DNA from: an uncultured Collinsella sp.
GTDB taxonomy: Bacteria > Actinomycetota > Coriobacteriia > Coriobacteriales > Coriobacteriaceae
Assembly (NCBI GenBank): GCA_900550825.1
Contig: URTZ01000090.1
Span: 1-7,968, forward strand
Length of the DNA: 7,968 nucleotides
Direction of reading: 5' to 3'
The translations under genes and the position numbers were made by a program. Positions 5,385 through 7,968 of this stretch are shown one piece after another (the first letter of the stretch is position 1; every line of letters begins with the position of its first letter). The notes beneath the pieces were generated by a model, which saw only the letters and a list, made by a program, of their open reading frames with translations, searched no databases and had not been told where the DNA came from.

Positions 5385-6422
5385 ATGGGTAAGTACATCG
5401 TTAAACGTGTGCTTCAGTTCATCCCGGTGTTTTTGGGCGTTACGCTGATTCTGTTCGCCCTCCAGAATATCGTGCCGGGAGATCCGATCAAGCTGATCGG
5501 TGGAGACAAGGCTCTGTCCCCCGAGGTGGAGCTTCAGCTTCGCGTCCGCTATCACCTGGTCCAGACGGACGAGGACGGCAACGCGATCCTTGACGAGAAC
5601 GGCGACCCCGTTCAAACGTCGCTCGTGGACCGTTACTTGTATTACATGAACGGCCTGCTTCATGGCGATCTGGGCAATTCGTATCAGCGCAAGCTGCCGG
5701 TTACGGAAATCTTTGCCCAGAAGTATCCGTATACGGTCAAACTTGCCGCGTGCGCCATCGTGCTCGAGGCAATTATGGGTATCGGTGCGGGTATCATTTC
5801 GGCGGTAAAGCGTTATTCCTTCTGGGATATTTTGGTAACGCTCACCACGTCGATCCTCGTTGCGGTCCCGGCCTTCTGGCTCGGTATGTTGCTGCAGCTG
5901 TTCTTTGGCGTCATCCTCAAGGACGCCACGGGCGGTGCAATCTCCATGCCGATCTCGGGTGCCGGCGGTTCCAGCTCTCAGTATCAGGATTGGATGCACT
6001 ATGTGCTTCCGACCATTACGCTGGCTTCGGTTTCGACCGCTTATGCTGCGCGCATTATGCGCTCGCAGCTGCTTGACGTCATGAACCAGGATTACATCCG
6101 TACGGCAAAGGCCAAGGGTCTCTCCAATCGTGCGATCATCGTCAAGCATGCGCTTAAGAATGCACTCATCCCCGTCGTTACCTATATTGGTGTCGACTTT
6201 GGCGGCATGCTTTCGGGCGCCATCCTGACCGAGACGGTCTTTAACTGGCCCGGTATCGGCTATGAGGTCTATCGCGCCATTAGCATGCGTGACTGGCCCA
6301 TCGTTATGGGCGGCGTTACGCTCATCGTTGTCGTCGTCATGGTGATCAACCTGCTCGTCGACATTAGCTATGCATTCCTCGACCCGCGCATCCGCCTTGG
6401 CGGTCCGTCGGATAAGGCCTAA
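5385..6422 (+). CDS. oppB: Peptide ABC importer permease, OppB/DppB type
   Basis: This is one of two membrane subunits that form the peptide channel. The product has 345 residues, slightly longer than many OppB proteins. The N-terminus (YIVKRVLQFIPVFLGVTLILF, first helix about 9-30, then NIVPGDP) is a hallmark of the OppB/DppB family. Further helices are visible at about 119-141, 149-178, 206-224, 259-284 and 305-330, giving six. The EAA loop that contacts the ATPase is at 237-263 (YIRTAKAKGLSNRAIIVKHA, with the invariant Gly245). The large outside loop between helices 1 and 2 contains an acidic near-repeat, DEDGNAIL and DENGDPVQ (62-77). The ATG at 5385 follows AGGGGAG (5374-5380), which could partly pair with CCCTA just upstream (5366-5370). 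The oppC-type gene starts 14 bp after the stop. A dipeptide or other SBP-5 substrate is equally possible. Confidence 0.93.
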   Translation: MGKYIVKRVLQFIPVFLGVTLILFALQNIVPGDPIKLIGGDKALSPEVELQLRVRYHLVQTDEDGNAILDENGDPVQTSLVDRYLYYMNGLLHGDLGNSYQRKLPVTEIFAQKYPYTVKLAACAIVLEAIMGIGAGIISAVKRYSFWDILVTLTTSILVAVPAFWLGMLLQLFFGVILKDATGGAISMPISGAGGSSSQYQDWMHYVLPTITLASVSTAYAARIMRSQLLDVMNQDYIRTAKAKGLSNRAIIVKHALKNALIPVVTYIGVDFGGMLSGAILTETVFNWPGIGYEVYRAISMRDWPIVMGGVTLIVVVVMVINLLVDISYAFLDPRIRLGGPSDKA

Positions 6423-6436
6423 GGGAGGTACGTCTC

Positions 6437-7372
6437 ATGCAGGAAACTGATTCTCAGTCTCAGGAGCAGGCTACCGCCACCAAGGCCGCATCTGCTCCCG
6501 CCAAGTCCCGCACGCTGTGGGGCGACGCTTTTAAGCGTCTTCGTAAGAACAAGCTCGCCGTTATCGGTGTCTGCTGGATCATCATCGTCGTTGTGGTTGC
6601 CCTGACTGCAGATCTGTGGGCTAAGCCCTGGCTCGGTTCCCCGACGGCTTCCGACTCGACCACTATGGCCGAGACGTCGCTGTTGGCTCCGTGTGCAGAG
6701 CACCCGTTTGGCACCGACGCCCTTGGTCGCGACATTCTCGTCCGCGTTATCTACGGTGCGCGCGTTTCGCTGTCCGTCGGAATTATGGCCACCGCGATCT
6801 CCACGCTAATTGGTCTGGTCATGGGTGCTCTGGCCGGTTTCTACGGCGGCATCTGGGATACGATCATCATGCGCTGTGCGGACATCTTCCTGGCGTTCCC
6901 GTACGTGCTGTTCGTTGTCGCCATGATCGCCGTTATCGGCCGTGGCCTTCAGAACGTCTTTATCGCCATCGGTATTCTCGGCTGGCCTTCGATTGCGCGC
7001 GTCTTCCGATCCGCGATCCTGACGGTCAAGGAAAATGACTATGTTGATGCTGCGCGCGCGATGGGTGCATCCGATGCTCGTATCGTCGTACGTCACATCT
7101 TCCCGAACTCCGTCGCCTCCATCGTGGTCTACGCGACCATGAACATTGGTGGCGCCATTCTGACCGAGTCCGCTCTGTCCTTCCTCGGCATGGGCGTTAT
7201 TCCGCCTACGCCTTCGTGGGGCTCCATGATTCAGGACGGTCAGCAGTATCTTCTGACCGCTCCCTGGATGATGATCATGCCCGGTCTGGCAATTCTCTCG
7301 ACGGTGCTCGCCTTCACCCTGCTGGGTGACGGTCTGCGCGACGCCCTCGACGTCAAGATGAAGGACGCATAA
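6437..7372 (+). CDS. oppC: Peptide ABC importer permease, OppC/DppC type
   Basis: This is the second membrane subunit of the importer, partner of the OppB-type protein. The product has 311 residues, normal for the family. A charged Gln/Ala-rich cytosolic tail (1-28) precedes the OppC N-terminal motif FKRLRKNKLAVIGVCWIII and the first helix (about 40-60). The outside loop carries EHPFGTDALGRDILVRVIYGARVSL split across 88-112, a family hallmark, followed by helices at about 112-137, 147-168, 172-190, 225-247 and 276-298. The EAA loop is at 202-228 (YVDAARAMGASDARIVVRHI, with Gly210), and ALSFLGMGVIPPTPSWG at 246-262 is typical of OppC/DppC. The start is supported by GGGAGG (6423-6428) 8 nt before the ATG. 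The ATPase gene begins two bases after the stop, so the two are almost certainly co-translated. Confidence 0.94.
   Translation: MQETDSQSQEQATATKAASAPAKSRTLWGDAFKRLRKNKLAVIGVCWIIIVVVVALTADLWAKPWLGSPTASDSTTMAETSLLAPCAEHPFGTDALGRDILVRVIYGARVSLSVGIMATAISTLIGLVMGALAGFYGGIWDTIIMRCADIFLAFPYVLFVVAMIAVIGRGLQNVFIAIGILGWPSIARVFRSAILTVKENDYVDAARAMGASDARIVVRHIFPNSVASIVVYATMNIGGAILTESALSFLGMGVIPPTPSWGSMIQDGQQYLLTAPWMMIMPGLAILSTVLAFTLLGDGLRDALDVKMKDA
7361..7365 (+). promoter_or_regulatory. Ribosome binding site of the oppD-type gene, inside oppC
   Basis: AAGGA lies 9 nt before the ATG at 7375 and within the last codons of the upstream permease gene. A second AAGG at 7371-7374 touches the ATG and is too close to work as the main site. 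The layout implies translational coupling. Confidence 0.6.
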
Positions 7373-7374
7373 GG

Positions 7375-7968
7375 ATGAAGAAGAACAAGAACTATGTGGA
7401 CCTGAAGGACCAGCCTGTTCCCGAGGGCCAGCATCTGCTCGAGGTCGATGACCTTAAGATGTATTTCCACACCGAGGACGGCGTTGTTCGCGCTGTCGAC
7501 GGTGTCTCCTACACGCTCGATCGCGGCGAGACCCTGGGCGTCGTCGGTGAGTCCGGCTCCGGTAAGTCCGTGACCGCCATGACCATCATGGGTCTTATCT
7601 CGATGCCTCCGGGAAAGATCGAGGGCGGCGACGTTCGCTATCGCGGTCGTTCTATCCTCGAGATGACCGAGGAGGAGATGCAGCACATTCGCGGCAACGA
7701 CATCGCGATGATCTTCCAGGATCCTATGACCTCCTTGAACCCGGTCTATAAGATCGGCAAGCAGGTGGGCGAGGGCCTTCGTCTGCACCGTGGCTACTCC
7801 AAGCAGGAGGCGCTCAAGCGCGCTACCGAGCTTTTGGACCTCGTGGGTATCCCCGAGCCCGAGAAGCGCGTCAATGAGTATCCGCACCAGTTCTCCGGCG
7901 GTATGCGTCAGCGTGTCATGATCGCAATGGCGCTGGCTTGTAACCCGAAGATCATCATCGCAGACGAG
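7375..7968 (+). CDS. oppD: Peptide ABC importer ATPase, OppD/DppD type (3' end outside the window)
   Basis: This is a cytosolic ATP-binding subunit that powers peptide import by docking on the EAA loops of the permeases. The frame runs open from the ATG at 7375 to the window edge, giving 198 residues of an expected ~330. Seen in order are the A-loop region LLEVDDLKMYFHTEDGVVRA, Walker A GESGSGKS (58-65, Lys64), the Q-loop IFQDPMTSLNP (Gln115), the ABC signature FSGGMRQR (173-180) and the start of Walker B, IIIADE, whose Asp197 and Glu198 are the last two residues present. The FHTEDGVVRAVDGVSY segment and QDPMTSLNP are typical of the OppD/DppD subfamily. The H-loop and the C-terminal oligopeptide-transporter extension, expected beyond the edge, cannot be checked. 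A second ATPase (OppF type) commonly follows. Confidence 0.94.
   Translation, partial: MKKNKNYVDLKDQPVPEGQHLLEVDDLKMYFHTEDGVVRAVDGVSYTLDRGETLGVVGESGSGKSVTAMTIMGLISMPPGKIEGGDVRYRGRSILEMTEEEMQHIRGNDIAMIFQDPMTSLNPVYKIGKQVGEGLRLHRGYSKQEALKRATELLDLVGIPEPEKRVNEYPHQFSGGMRQRVMIAMALACNPKIIIADE

Noticed and set aside
1..7968. A novel defence, biosynthetic or mobile system
   Set aside because: Every gene belongs to a well-known housekeeping or transport family, and no CRISPR array, toxin-antitoxin pair, reverse transcriptase or biosynthetic enzyme is visible.

Overview
The window holds a glycolytic gene cluster (3' part of pgk, tpiA, gpmI), secG, and the first four genes of an oligopeptide/dipeptide ABC importer (substrate-binding lipoprotein, two permeases, and the first part of an ATPase cut off at the window end). 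All genes are on the + strand. I found no tRNA, rRNA, CRISPR array, insertion sequence, integrase or phage gene, and no clearly new biological system.

The most important observation is that the window appears to be two genomes joined inside tpiA. Bases 1 to about 990 (pgk end and the first ~160 codons of tpiA) use GGG, CGG, GAA and AAA codons freely and look like a GC-rich gut clostridium (Oscillospiraceae-like). From about 1051 onward the last ~75 codons of tpiA and all of gpmI drop these codons and use GAG, AAG, GGC/GGT, CGC/CGT, GCT and TCC/TCG instead, a style I associate with Coriobacteriia and most probably Collinsella. The switch falls on the most conserved block of triosephosphate isomerase (catalytic Glu and loop 6), so the reading frame stays intact. 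A metagenome assembly chimera is the most economical explanation; recombination between distant bacteria is possible but less likely. The taxon names are inferences from style, not searches.

Layout. 2-490: pgk C-terminal domain. 508-1278: tpiA, chimeric. 1284-2837: gpmI, 5 bp after tpiA, followed by a strong intrinsic terminator (2865-2897). 2957-2965: possible extended -10 promoter for secG. 3002-3256: secG, followed by a second strong terminator (3280-3310). 3257-3551: a 295-bp gene-free region with a 14-bp palindrome, promoter-like boxes and a long leader hairpin ahead of the oppA-type gene. 3552-5228: peptide-binding lipoprotein with a twin-arginine lipoprotein signal. 5229-5384: spacer with three predicted hairpins. 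5385-6422, 6437-7372 and 7375-7968: oppB-, oppC- and oppD-type genes, tightly spaced and probably co-transcribed.

How they work together. Pgk, TpiA and GpmI are successive or neighbouring steps of lower glycolysis. SecG is an accessory subunit of the SecYEG translocon. The importer captures peptides outside the membrane with the lipoprotein, passes them through the OppB/OppC channel, and is driven by OppD-type ATPases; the second ATPase, if present, lies beyond the window. This suits a peptide-using gut anaerobe.
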